Assembly (NCBI RefSeq): GCF_900143005.1
Contig: NZ_FRCS01000034.1
Span: forward strand, 1 to 42,487
Direction of reading: 5' to 3'
Origin: Cryptosporangium aurantiacum
GTDB lineage: Bacteria; Actinomycetota; Actinomycetes; Mycobacteriales; Cryptosporangiaceae
Length of the DNA stretch: 42,487 bases
Part shown: positions 1 through 7,688 of the stretch, piece after piece
Layout of the letters: every line of letters begins with the position of its first letter
Position numbering within the stretch: position 1 is the first letter of the stretch
Notes under the pieces: model-generated
The model's database searches: none
Seen by the model: the letters and a program-made list of their open reading frames with translations, nothing else
What the model was told of the DNA's origin: nothing
Translations under genes and position numbers: made by a program

Positions 1-464
1 CCGGCAGCGGCTCCGGCCGTGGTCCCCGGGTCTGGGTTCCCGGTAGCCGCTGGGTCCCCGGACCCGGCGACGGCGGACGCACCGACCTCGGCGACCCTCT
101 CCCCCTCGAAGCCATCGACCGGATCGCCTGCGACGCCGCGATCAACCGCATCGTCCTCGGACCCGACGACGTCCCCATCGCGGTCGGACGCCGCAGCCGC
201 CTGGTGCCGCCCACGATGCGCCGCGGCCTGGTCGTGCGGGACCAGGGCTGCCGGTTCCACTACTGCACCCGGCCACCCCACTGGACCCAAGCCCACCACA
301 TCATCCCCTAGTCCCACGGCGGACCAACCGACATGAACAACCTCATCCTCCTGTGCGGTTTCCATCACCACCGCGTCCACGACGAAGGCTGGACCCTCCA
401 ACTCGACGGACAAGAACTCACCATCCGCCGACCCGACGGCACCATCCTCGACCCACCCGACTAG
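1..464 (+). pseudogene. HNH endonuclease (DUF222/13E12-type), 3' part, interrupted by a TAG
   Basis: The reading frame that starts at base 3 is open from the window edge and encodes the end of a DUF222/13E12-repeat protein. It contains the typical run CDAAINRIVLGPD, then VVRDQGCRF, HYCTRPPHW, AHHI and finally LLCGFHHHRVHDEGW, which is the HNH fold with its Cys pairs and His residues. The codon after HHIIP is TAG (309-311), where the family normally has Trp (HHI-x-x-W-x-HGG). The same frame then continues without damage to a second stop at 462-464. A single TGG to TAG change therefore splits the HNH motif and probably inactivates the protein. The 5' part lies outside the window. In this family the N-terminal DUF222 region precedes the HNH nuclease, and copies are scattered in actinobacterial genomes. 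The family call is firm; loss of function is inferred. Confidence 0.85.
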
Positions 465-557
465 CAACCCCAACAGCCAAAACAGCCGGGCGGCACCCCA
501 CCGCCCGGCACTCAGGCATGCCCACCGATCGGTTCGTGTCCTCCGGCTCACCAAGGA

Positions 558-994
558 GACACCCACACCGCGGTCCTCATCGACGACCTCGACCGGCTGA
601 TCGCCACCCGCACGACTGGCGCCACCCGCGCCGATCCGCTCGCGCTGCTGCGCTGGGCCGCCAACACAGCGCCGTCCAGGGACGGCGATGGGCGGTCGAG
701 GATTGCCGGAACATGATCCGCCGCCTGGACCAAGACCTGCTCTCCGCGGCCGAAGCCGTCCCCGGGTGGCGGCCGACGAAACTCTTGGCCAAAGCGCGGG
801 ACTCCACCCGGATCCACGGCAAGTCCGACCCGATCGACGCCCTCGCCGTCGCCCGCGCGGTTCTACGCGAGCCCGACCTGCCCGTCCCGGTACTCGACGG
901 CCCTCAACGCGAGGTCCGGCTCCTGGTCAACCACCGCGAACACCTCCTGGACGACCGCAACTTACGACTGCGTGCAGACCTGACGGGTCGATGA
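558..994 (+). pseudogene. IS110-family transposase remnant, frameshifted and truncated
   Basis: Two reading frames together resemble the N-terminal DEDD domain of an IS110-family transposase. From about base 558 one frame reads DTHTAVLIDDLDRLIATR and ALLRWA. From about 685 a different frame reads RRWAVEDCRNMIRRLDQDLL, then GKSDPIDALAVARAVLREPD and LLVNHREHLLDDRN, and stops at 992-994. The motif GKSDPIDALAVAR is characteristic of IS110 transposases. A frameshift around 660-690 separates the halves, and the whole C-terminal half with the Tnp_2 domain is missing. No start codon or element end can be placed, because IS110 elements lack clear terminal inverted repeats. It is a dead relic next to another decayed gene, which marks this end of the window as an insertion-prone spot. 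Confidence 0.8.
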
Positions 995-1439
995 CAAGGC
1001 AACAGAATGACGTTCGCGCCGACCGGCCCCTCGGATGACCTGCGGAGTGCTGTCATCAGGCCAGCCGACGTCAACGGGACCGCGCGGTCGACCGCTTCCT
1101 TCGCAGGTCTCGTCGTCACGTGGCTGCCACCTCTCGATGCCAGTGTCTGGCGCCACGGACGCGTGCCCGCCCCGATTGGCGCGCGTCCGTCGCGGCCACC
1201 CGCGCTCAGGGCCACGACGTGACCTCCACCCGGTCTGGCGATGCGCCGGATCGCTGATCTGCACCCGGCCGGGCCCAGACGGACGCACGTCATCGCCAGC
1301 TCGTCGGCATCGCTCCGGTCGCCCGACGACCCGGCTCCAGCATCCGCGGCGACCACCCGCCCGAGGGCGGCAACACGAACCTCTAGCCCTCATGGTCCGA
1401 CCGGACGCCGCGTTGCCTACCGGAACGCCCGGCCACCGA
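995..1439. other. Gene-poor stretch, nothing recognised
   Basis: Between the transposase remnant and the response regulator stop codon I see no reading frame with recognisable protein features on either strand. The open frames here have arginine/proline/serine-rich composition typical of shadow frames in GC-rich DNA. It may be further decayed insertion-sequence DNA. Confidence 0.5.
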
Positions 1440-2084
1440 TCACGCACCCAGGTAACGCAGCACGGCGAGCACCCGGCGGCTGTAACCGCCCTCCGCCGAC
1501 AGTCCGAGCTTGTCGAAGATCGCATTCACATGCTTCTCGACCGCGCTCTGCGAGATCGACAGCTCGCTTCCGATCCGCCCGTTGGTCTGCCCCTCCGCCA
1601 TCCGGCCGAGCACCTCGCGCTCGCGGCCGGTCAGCGCCGCCAGCGGGTCGGCGTGGGCCGGGCGGGCCAGAAGTTGCCGTACCACCTCGGGGTCGAACGC
1701 CGCACCGCCCGCGCCGACGCGGTTCAGGGCGTCGAGGAATTCTTCCACCCGGACGACCCGATCTTTCAGCAGGTAGCCGATCCCGGATGCGGTGCTGCCC
1801 AGCAACTCCGCCGCGTACCGCTTCTCGACGTACTGGGACAGCACGAGCACCCCCACGGCCGGCCACCGCTCCCGGATCCGCAACGCCGCCCGCAGCCCTT
1901 CGTCGGTGTGCGTCGGGGGCATCCGCACGTCGACCACGACGACGTCCGGCGGCCCGGCGGCCACCGCGGCGAGCAGCGCGTCGGCGTCTCCGACCGAGGC
2001 GACGACGTCGTGCCCCTCGTCGGCCACCAATCGTTCCAGCCCCACCCGCAGCAGCGCGGAGTCTTCGGCCAGCATCAAACGCAC
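1440..2084 (-). CDS. LuxR/NarL-family response regulator
   Basis: A DNA-binding response regulator of about 214 residues. The receiver domain begins at the first residues (LMLAEDSALL), with acidic residues at 7-8 and the phosphoacceptor Asp at about 52 in VVVVDVRMPP. The C-terminal quarter is a LuxR-type helix-turn-helix (LTGREREVLGRMAEG, then SISQSAVEKHVNAIFDKLGL). It pairs with the upstream histidine kinase: the kinase stop and the internal ATG at 2075 form TGATG. I prefer the GTG at 2084 as start because it gives the family's usual N-terminus (M-R-x-x-L-A-E-D); the ATG at 2075 would cut into the first beta strand. On phosphotransfer from the kinase it should dimerise and regulate transcription. 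Targets are unknown; autoregulation of the DedA-kinase operon is plausible. Confidence 0.93.
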   Translation of the reverse strand: MRLMLAEDSALLRVGLERLVADEGHDVVASVGDADALLAAVAAGPPDVVVVDVRMPPTHTDEGLRAALRIRERWPAVGVLVLSQYVEKRYAAELLGSTASGIGYLLKDRVVRVEEFLDALNRVGAGGAAFDPEVVRQLLARPAHADPLAALTGREREVLGRMAEGQTNGRIGSELSISQSAVEKHVNAIFDKLGLSAEGGYSRRVLAVLRYLGA

Positions 2085-3211
2085 GGCAGAACCGCCTCGA
2101 TCGTCGTCGGACCGCCTGCCGGGCTGTCCACGCGGAACCGCCCGTCGAGCGCCGACACCCGCCGGGACAGCCCGGTCAGCCCGGTACCCGAGGGCTCCGC
2201 GCCGCCGGTGCCGTCGTCGTGGACGACGACCCGCAGTTCCTCGCCGGTCCGTCGCACGGCGACATCCACCCGGGACGCCGCCGCGTGCTTGATCGCGTTC
2301 GTCACCGCCTCGCTGACCACAAAATATGCCACAGTCTCGACCGCGCTCACCGGACGCTCGTCCAGCTCCACGCTCAGCGTCACCGGAACGGGTGAGCGGT
2401 CGGCCACGGTCTCCAGCGCGACCGGGAGGCCCCCGGCGTCCAGTGCCGCCGGGAACACCCGCCAGGAGACCTCGCGCAGCTCGACCAGTGCGTCCGCCGC
2501 TTCGTCGTGCGCCTGCCGCAGCAGGTCGGACAGCCGGCCGTCGGCCGGCGGCAGGCGCCGGGCTCGCCCGAGCAGCATCCCTACCGCCACCAACCGCTGT
2601 TGGACGCCGTCGTGCAGGTCCCGCTCGATCCGACGCCGCTCGGCGTCCACCGCCGCCACCACCTCGAGCCGGGCGGTGGACAGTTCGGCGATCCGCCGCT
2701 CGTAGGCCTCGCGCGGGCCCGGTCCGAGCAGCCGCACGGCGACCCAGCGGTCGGCCCTGGCCAGCGCCGCGATCCCGGACAGGTTGAGGAACGCGAGCAC
2801 TGCCGCGAGCCCGATCAGGTACGCGACGATGAGCGGCGTCGCCTCGATCCCGTCGACCGGCCACCCGAGGATCCAGCCGATCCACAGCACGAGCACGGTC
2901 ACCCCGCCCCAGAGCAGCAGCCCGTAGAGCAGTCCGCCGAACAGCCCGACCGCTACCCGGGCTGCCAGGTAGGCCAGGGCCCCGGCGGTGGTCACTGCAC
3001 CGCTGGTGGTCGGCCCGTAGAAGCGGACGACCCGGCGTCGATCGATCTCGGCCAGCCAGCGGGCCACCGCTCCGAGCCGCGGCCGCGCCCGCCCCGCGGT
3101 CAGCGCGACCGCCGCACCGGCCGCGAGCAGGTACCCGAGCGCGACCAGCCCGGTGCAGGCACCCAGCGCGACGCCGACGAACGGCCGCAGCCGACCGGAC
3201 AGGGATTTCAC
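2075..3211 (-). CDS. Membrane sensor histidine kinase (HisKA_3 / NarL type)
   Basis: A sensor kinase of about 378 residues. The first 150 residues contain several hydrophobic segments (around 12-38, 72-115 and 125-150), so the sensor is embedded in the membrane with almost no external domain. The dimerisation/phosphoacceptor box is ERRRIERDLHDGVQQRL with His at about 200, the HisKA_3 type. The C-terminal HATPase_c domain shows SEAVTNAIKHA (N box) and HDDGTGGAEPSGTGLTGLSRR (G boxes). The GTG start at 3211 overlaps the DedA stop as GTGA. A start further upstream would run through the DedA gene. It is expected to phosphorylate the adjacent LuxR-type regulator. What it senses is unknown; coupling to a DedA protein suggests membrane or envelope state. 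Confidence 0.93.
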   Translation of the reverse strand: MKSLSGRLRPFVGVALGACTGLVALGYLLAAGAAVALTAGRARPRLGAVARWLAEIDRRRVVRFYGPTTSGAVTTAGALAYLAARVAVGLFGGLLYGLLLWGGVTVLVLWIGWILGWPVDGIEATPLIVAYLIGLAAVLAFLNLSGIAALARADRWVAVRLLGPGPREAYERRIAELSTARLEVVAAVDAERRRIERDLHDGVQQRLVAVGMLLGRARRLPPADGRLSDLLRQAHDEAADALVELREVSWRVFPAALDAGGLPVALETVADRSPVPVTLSVELDERPVSAVETVAYFVVSEAVTNAIKHAAASRVDVAVRRTGEELRVVVHDDGTGGAEPSGTGLTGLSRRVSALDGRFRVDSPAGGPTTIEAVLPCV

Positions 3212-3834
3212 CGGACCAGTGTCCCCCGTCGCAGCCGCCGCACCGCGAACCAGACCACCGCGAGCGCTACGGTCGCGATCACCGCGTACTGGAACCACCC
3301 GGCGTACTCCTCGACCCGCCACCACTGCTCCCCCAACTGGTAGCCGGCCAGCACGAACACCGTGTTCCAGATTGCGCTGCCCGCGGTCGTGTAGAGCAGG
3401 AACCGGCTGAGCGGCATCCGCTCGACGCCCGCCGGGATCGAGATCAGGCTGCGGAAGATCGGGATCATCCGCCCGAAGAACACCGCCTTGGCGCCGTGGC
3501 GGGCGAACCACGCCTCGGCCCGGTCGACGTCCGCGAGCTTGACCAGCGGCAATCGGTCCACGACCGCGCGCAGCCGGTCGCGCCCGAACGCGGCACCGAG
3601 CCCGTAGAGCGCCAACGCGCCGACCAGCGAGCCGATCGTCGTCCAGATCAGCGCGCTGGCCAGGCTCAGCTCGCCGCGGCTCGCGGCGAACCCCGCCAGC
3701 GGCAGGATCACCTCGCTCGGGATCGGCGGGAACAGGTTCTCCGCCGCGATCGCCACCCCGGCGCCGGGGCCGCCGAGCGTCTCCATCAATTCCACTGCCC
3801 AGCCGGACAGGCCACCCTCGTCCACAAAGGTCAT
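3208..3834 (-). CDS. DedA-family (SNARE-associated) membrane protein
   Basis: A DedA/VTT-domain protein of about 208 residues. Characteristic stretches are AENLFPPIPSEVILPLAGF near the N-terminus and FFGRMIPIFRSLISIPAG in the middle, with the conserved Phe-x-Arg-x-x-Pro and the following Arg/Gly-rich re-entrant segment, then hydrophobic helices to the C-terminus and a basic tail. Family members act in the inner membrane and several are lipid (undecaprenyl phosphate or phospholipid) translocases that support proton-motive force and envelope integrity. I chose the ATG at 3834 over an upstream in-frame start at 3906 because the extra residues are not DedA-like. It is the first gene of an operon with a two-component system (GTGA overlap with the kinase), an arrangement that suggests the kinase monitors the same membrane process. 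Confidence 0.9.
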   Translation of the reverse strand: MTFVDEGGLSGWAVELMETLGGPGAGVAIAAENLFPPIPSEVILPLAGFAASRGELSLASALIWTTIGSLVGALALYGLGAAFGRDRLRAVVDRLPLVKLADVDRAEAWFARHGAKAVFFGRMIPIFRSLISIPAGVERMPLSRFLLYTTAGSAIWNTVFVLAGYQLGEQWWRVEEYAGWFQYAVIATVALAVVWFAVRRLRRGTLVR

Positions 3835-3905
3835 GCTGAGGACGCTATGAGCGGCCGATCCGCCGGACCATGGGGCCGACCACCCGGCTGACCAGGTACT
3901 CCGCA

Positions 3906-5096
3906 CTACCGCACTGTGGAAAACCCCACCATCCCCGGGACGTCGGCGAGCTGGCGGAGCTGGTCGTTGAGGTGGGTGCAGGTGGAGATCCCGGTGAGTT
4001 CCCGCCGTACCAACGGCCGGAGCTCGCGGACGTCCCTACCCACCAGCCGCTCGGCGCTCGCCGCCGACGACGGGCACTCCACCCACGGCAGCACGCGCGG
4101 CGTCGCGGTCATCGCCCGGATCCGGTAGTCGGACGGATCCACGGTTCCGCGCACCGCCCACTCGTGGATCACGGATTCTCTTCCGTCCGCGTCGACGTGC
4201 GAGTCCCGGTACCAGCTGTCGAGCTCGAGCAGCCCGTCGGCCGACCACAGGTCCAGCCGCCGCGCCCGCCGGACGGCGTGCGGCGGCAGGTCCGGCCGGT
4301 CATGCCACGCCACCGGGTCCCACGCCACCGGGTCCCACGCCACCGGGTCCCACGCCTCCGCCGCCGACGCCGGCACGCCCGGCACGCCCGGCACAACCCG
4401 ACCGCCCGAGCCCGGGTCCGGGTCCGGGCCAGCCGAGTCCGGGCCAGCCGAGTCCGTGCCAGCCGAGCCAGGCCCGGCCGACGCGGGCACGATCGAATCG
4501 CGAGAAGGCTCCGCGGGATCTGGGGCGTCCGGGCCGGTCACCGCCGGGATCATCCGATCCCGCGTGATCCCGAGCATGATCGTCCCTCCGGTGCGCCAGC
4601 CCGAGCAGAGGTCGGCCCGCGCCACCCGGTCCAGCGTCTCGCCGCTCGCCCGGAACCCACCAGCGGCGGACAACGCCACGCCGCTGACCAGCGTCGCCAC
4701 CGGGAAGTCGTCGAGCAGCAGGTGCAGCAGGGTCGCGTTGGCGTAGTGCTCGGGCAGCGTCTCCTGCACCCGGCGGCGGAACCCGCTCGCCACCGATACC
4801 CCGACCAGTGCGGCGAGCCGGTCGTCCGGTGGGTCGGCGGAGAGCGTACGCAGCGTCCAGCCACCGACGTAGTCGACCTCGGCGTCGATCCGGGTGGTCG
4901 CCGCCGAGTGCGAACCATCCGCATCGGTGTGGAGGTCACGGGCCCGCGCGTCGACGACCACGCGGCCGGTCAGCCCGTCCGGGCGGAGCATGTCGACGGT
5001 GCTGGTCCGGCGTACCGACCCGGGACGCCGGGCGGGCGTTCCGTGCACCGGCTCGTGGGTGCCGTGTCGGGGATGCAGGGCGCGAGCGGACGTCAT
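3906..5096 (-). CDS. DUF2889 domain protein with expanded linker
   Basis: A protein of about 396 residues of the DUF2889 family. The N-terminal half starts with RRTSTVDMLRPDGLTGRVVVDARARDL-like sequence and the C-terminus ends in the family hallmark CTHLNDQLRQLADVP. No biochemical function is established for the family. In the centre (residues about 175-255) there is a low-complexity linker rich in Pro, Gly, Ser and Asp. It contains two 15-base tandem repeats that encode (GPDSA)n and (WDPVA)n, so the two halves of the domain are separated by an insertion that looks recently expanded. The gene stands alone, its end about 70 bases from the DedA start. Start taken as the ATG that follows the intergenic minisatellite. 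Confidence 0.75.
   Translation of the reverse strand: MTSARALHPRHGTHEPVHGTPARRPGSVRRTSTVDMLRPDGLTGRVVVDARARDLHTDADGSHSAATTRIDAEVDYVGGWTLRTLSADPPDDRLAALVGVSVASGFRRRVQETLPEHYANATLLHLLLDDFPVATLVSGVALSAAGGFRASGETLDRVARADLCSGWRTGGTIMLGITRDRMIPAVTGPDAPDPAEPSRDSIVPASAGPGSAGTDSAGPDSAGPDPDPGSGGRVVPGVPGVPASAAEAWDPVAWDPVAWDPVAWHDRPDLPPHAVRRARRLDLWSADGLLELDSWYRDSHVDADGRESVIHEWAVRGTVDPSDYRIRAMTATPRVLPWVECPSSAASAERLVGRDVRELRPLVRRELTGISTCTHLNDQLRQLADVPGMVGFSTVR
4306..4350. repeat. 15-base tandem repeat, 3 copies, coding
   Basis: Three exact copies of CACGCCACCGGGTCC (plus strand) lie inside the DUF2889 gene and encode the pentapeptide WDPVA three times. The unit is a multiple of three, so copy-number changes keep the frame. 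Confidence 0.95.
4426..4470. repeat. 15-base tandem repeat, 3 copies, coding
   Basis: Two exact copies of GGGCCAGCCGAGTCC and a third with two changes, in the same DUF2889 gene, encoding a GPDSA-like pentapeptide. This is a second, independent minisatellite within the same linker. Confidence 0.9.
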
Positions 5097-5155
5097 CGAC
5101 TCTCCTCACCGAGGGCCGTACGGTTGCTTCGGCGAACCAACATCCTTCCTACGCG

Positions 5156-5292
5156 CTTCCGCGCGCCGCAGCCAGCCTTCCGCGCGCCGCAGCAGCCTTC
5201 CGCGCGCCGCAGCCAGCCTTCCGCGCGCCGCAGCCAGCCTTCTGCGCGCCGCAGCCAGCCTTCTGCGCGCGCCAGCCTTCTGCGCGTGGCAG
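5156..5292. repeat. Intergenic 20-base minisatellite, about 7 copies
   Basis: A tandem array of the unit CTTCCGCGCGCCGCAGCCAG with minor variants (CTTCTGCGCG in the later copies, one unit shortened by three bases), lying between the ribA stop and the DUF2889 start. There are no unique spacers, so it is not a CRISPR array. It occupies most of the 245-base gap. Confidence 0.92.
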
Positions 5293-5341
5293 CACACGAC
5301 GGAGCGGGCCACGGTGACCCGTGACCCGCTCCATCGGAGAC

Positions 5342-5995
5342 CTAGTCCGCGCTGCCGGACAGCGGCTGCTCGCCGGGCCGTAGTCCGCGATGCCCCATCC
5401 GCTCGGCCTTCGTCGCCAGGTACGCCTCGTTGGCCGGCAACGCCGCGGCAGGCATCGCGTGCACCTCGGCGGCCCGGATCCCAGCGGCGCGTAACGCCGC
5501 GACCTTGTCCGGGTTGTTCGTCAGCAGCCGGATCTCCTCGATCCCGATCTGCCGCAGGTACGCGGCGGCCGGACCGTAGCTGCGCCGGTCGACCGGCTCC
5601 CCCAGCTCCAGGTTCGCCTCGACCGTGTCCAGCCCGGCCTCCTGCAGCGCGTATGCGCGGATCTTCTGCGCCAGGCCGATCCCGCGCCCCTCCTGACCCC
5701 GCAGGTAGAGGACCATGCCCCGGCCTTCCTCCGCGACCAGCCGGAGCGCGGTGTCGAGCTGGTCACCGCAGTCACAGCGCTGCGATCCGAGCGCCTCCCC
5801 GGTCAAACACTCGGAGTGCACGCGTACCAGCGGCGGTTCGCCGCCCGGTGGCCCGGCGGGCGGCGTCCGCATGGAGAGGGCGAGGTGTTCGACGTCGTCA
5901 GCGCCGGAGAAACAGACGGCGTCGAAGACGCCGTGCCGGGTCGGGAGCTTGGCCCGTGCGAGAACACGAACGGTCGCCGGAGCGGTCGTGGTCAC
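5342..5995 (-). CDS. ribA: GTP cyclohydrolase II (riboflavin synthesis)
   Basis: A 217-residue stand-alone GTP cyclohydrolase II, which opens GTP to 2,5-diamino-6-ribosylamino-4(3H)-pyrimidinone phosphate, formate and pyrophosphate, the first step of riboflavin synthesis. The zinc site is visible as HSECLTGEALGSQRCDCGDQL, with Cys at 63, 74 and 76, the same spacing as the known enzyme. The nucleotide/catalytic stretch LRGQEGRGIGLAQK (about 98-111) follows, and then the conserved RSYGPAAAYLRQIGI and LLTNNPDKV. It lacks the RibB (DHBP synthase) domain that many actinobacterial RibA proteins carry at the N-terminus, so this is a single-domain paralogue or a separately encoded enzyme. The GTG start follows a purine-rich GGAAGGTGGT. 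No FMN riboswitch is apparent upstream. Confidence 0.95.
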   Translation of the reverse strand: MTTTAPATVRVLARAKLPTRHGVFDAVCFSGADDVEHLALSMRTPPAGPPGGEPPLVRVHSECLTGEALGSQRCDCGDQLDTALRLVAEEGRGMVLYLRGQEGRGIGLAQKIRAYALQEAGLDTVEANLELGEPVDRRSYGPAAAYLRQIGIEEIRLLTNNPDKVAALRAAGIRAAEVHAMPAAALPANEAYLATKAERMGHRGLRPGEQPLSGSAD

Positions 5996-6183
5996 CGGTC
6001 ACCACCTTCCACTGTCGGGTCCGGAGCAATATGCGAGCTCGGCAGAGGTCACCGCATGGGTGCGACAGAAGTTCACCAGGTGAGCACGTCGCCCGACGAG
6101 TTCTGGTTCACCCACTTACCGGCCTGAACACCAGATGCCTACCGAACCATCCCGACATCCGCCAGCAATTCGCGCGCAACAAG

Positions 6184-6222
6184 CGGCGTCCCGGGAGGTC
6201 GGACGCTGCTCCCGGGACGCCG
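6184..6222. terminator. Perfect 14-base-pair hairpin downstream of the LLM gene
   Basis: The arms CGGCGTCCCGGGAG (6184-6197) and CTCCCGGGACGCCG (6209-6222) are perfect inverted repeats around an 11-base loop. The hairpin lies about 30 bases past the stop of the minus-strand LLM gene, as expected for a transcription terminator; there is no clear U-run, as is common in actinomycetes. Confidence 0.75.
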
Positions 6223-6254
6223 TGACGACCGTACGATCTCAATCTAGGTAGAGG

Positions 6255-7160
6255 TCAACTGCGCTGGTCACGCCAGTGCCGGGCCACGGTTTCCAGCACG
6301 TAGAAGTCCTCGCGCAGCGAGCGCCGGTCGTGCGGATCGCCCGGGTTGGTGTCGAGCACGACATAGCTCGCACCGAGTGCCGCAATTGTGTCGAGGTCCG
6401 CGGCGATCTGCTCGAGCGTGCCGGTGCCCGCCGGGCGGTCGGGGAGCTCGACGTGCTCCTGCCGGACGTCGAGCTGGACGCGGGGCGCCACCGGCGGTGC
6501 GGGCTTGCCGAGCACGGCGGCGGCGTCGCGGAGCGCCGGGAGACCGATGTCCCGCAGCCAGGTCAGGTCGGGGTTGGCCGGGTGCCAGGCGTCGCCGAAC
6601 CGGGCCGCGCGGCGGATCGCCACCGGCGCCGCGCCACCGACCCAGATCGGCGGGTGCGGCCTGCGCACCGGCGCCGGGCCGGTCGCGACGTCGGTGAACG
6701 TGACGAACTCCGAGTCGTGCGAGATCCGTTCCCTGGTCCAGAAGTCGACGAGAACCCGCAGGTGGTCGTCGGTCATCGCGCCGCGCCGGGCATACGGGAC
6801 GCCGAGCGCGGCGAACTCCGGCTCCGACCAGCCGGACGCCACGCCGAGCACGAACCGGCCGTCGCTGAACCGGTCGATGTTCGCCACGACCCGGGCGGTC
6901 TGCAGCGGATGGCGGTACGGCGCGATCGTCACGCTGGTGCCCAGTTCCAGCGTCGTCGTGAGCGCGGCGAGCCAGGAGATCGTCGTGAACGGGTCGTAGA
7001 ACGGCGCCGGGTAGGTCTCGTCGACGTCCGGCGTCGACGCGACGTGGTCGGACATCATCGCGAGCGCGAACCCGGCATCCTCGGCGAACCGCGCCCAGGC
7101 GCGGAGACCCTTCGGGTCGGCGCTCGGGCCGAAGTTCCGGACGTTGAGCCCCAACTTCAC
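6255..7160 (-). CDS. LLM-class flavin/F420-dependent oxidoreductase
   Basis: A 301-residue luciferase-like monooxygenase family protein with a TIM-barrel fold. Visible family features are the N-terminal KLGLNVRNFGP, WARFAEDAGFALAMMSDHV, the segment TTLELGTSVTIAPYRHPLQTARV-like, FSDGRFVLGVASGW and RPHPPIWVGGAAPVAIRRAARFGDAW. In actinomycetes this subgroup usually uses F420 rather than FMN, but the sequence does not prove the cofactor and the substrate is unknown. The GTG start at 7158-7160 sits inside the last copy of a 17-base repeat that links this gene to the upstream deaminase gene. A strong hairpin follows the stop. Confidence 0.88.
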   Translation of the reverse strand: MKLGLNVRNFGPSADPKGLRAWARFAEDAGFALAMMSDHVASTPDVDETYPAPFYDPFTTISWLAALTTTLELGTSVTIAPYRHPLQTARVVANIDRFSDGRFVLGVASGWSEPEFAALGVPYARRGAMTDDHLRVLVDFWTRERISHDSEFVTFTDVATGPAPVRRPHPPIWVGGAAPVAIRRAARFGDAWHPANPDLTWLRDIGLPALRDAAAVLGKPAPPVAPRVQLDVRQEHVELPDRPAGTGTLEQIAADLDTIAALGASYVVLDTNPGDPHDRRSLREDFYVLETVARHWRDQRS

Positions 7161-7220
7161 GGCAGCCCCAGTTTCACGGCAGCCCCAGTCTCACGGCAGC
7201 CCCAGTCTCACGGCAGCCCC
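7156..7220. repeat. 17-base tandem repeat spanning a gene junction, 4 copies
   Basis: Four copies of TTCACGGCAGCCCCAGT or CTCACGGCAGCCCCAGT lie in tandem, the fourth incomplete. Read on the minus strand each unit contains CCGTGA: the first one supplies the stop of the deaminase gene and the last one supplies the GTG start of the LLM gene. The unit is not a multiple of three. Confidence 0.95.
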
Positions 7221-7687
7221 GCCAGGTATCGCCGGAACGGCTCGTCGGCGCCGGGCGTCGGGACGTGCCGCAACTGCTCCGGTGCGAGCGCCCGCAGCGC
7301 CGCCTGCATCGGAACCGCCAGCGGGGCGCTGTCCGGCGGCGCCGGGTACCGCAGGTCGGGGATCAGCTCCTTCGGCGCCGCGTACACCAGCGCGGTGACG
7401 CCCACGGTGGCCGCGACCGCGTGGCAGATCGCGCACGGCTCGCAGCTGGAGTAGACGACCGCGCCGGTCAGGTGGAGGACGTCGAGCGCACGGCACGCGT
7501 TACGGACCGCGGCGACCTCGGCGTGGGCGGTCGGGTCGCGGTCGGTCAGCGCGGTGTTGACGCCGGTCGCCAGCGTCTCGCCGTCGCGGACCACGACGGC
7601 GCCGAACGGCAGCTGCCCCGCGTCAGCGTTGGCCGCCGCCAGCCGTACCGCTTCCCGGAGCCATCGCTCGTCGGTCATACCGGACAT
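7208..7687 (-). CDS. Nucleoside/guanine deaminase-like protein (CDA fold)
   Basis: A 159-residue zinc-dependent deaminase of the cytidine/deoxycytidylate/tRNA-adenosine/guanine deaminase superfamily. The catalytic motifs are THAEV-like AHAEVAAVRNACR (His 55, proton-shuttling Glu 57) and SCEPCAICHA (Cys 82 and Cys 85), spaced as in the family; PFGAVVV precedes them. The C-terminal tail after residue 110 resembles guanine-deaminase-type members more than tRNA-specific TadA, but substrate specificity cannot be assigned. The start used (ATG 7685-7687) follows the stop of the upstream gene by one base (TAA-G-ATG); an ATG nine bases downstream is an alternative. Its stop lies in the 17-base junction repeat. 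Confidence 0.88.
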   Translation of the reverse strand: MSGMTDERWLREAVRLAAANADAGQLPFGAVVVRDGETLATGVNTALTDRDPTAHAEVAAVRNACRALDVLHLTGAVVYSSCEPCAICHAVAATVGVTALVYAAPKELIPDLRYPAPPDSAPLAVPMQAALRALAPEQLRHVPTPGADEPFRRYLAGLP

Positions 7688-7688
7688 C

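Noticed and set aside
1035-2705. A 556-residue plus-strand frame across the response regulator and kinase
   Set aside because: It is antisense to clear receiver, LuxR and HATPase domains and has no motifs of its own.
5156-5292. Possible CRISPR array
   Set aside because: The repeats are directly adjacent with no unique spacers, and no cas genes are nearby.
5996-6183. FMN riboswitch upstream of ribA
   Set aside because: I could not find the conserved RFN element blocks or a suitable multi-stem fold in the 260 bases between ribA and the LLM gene.
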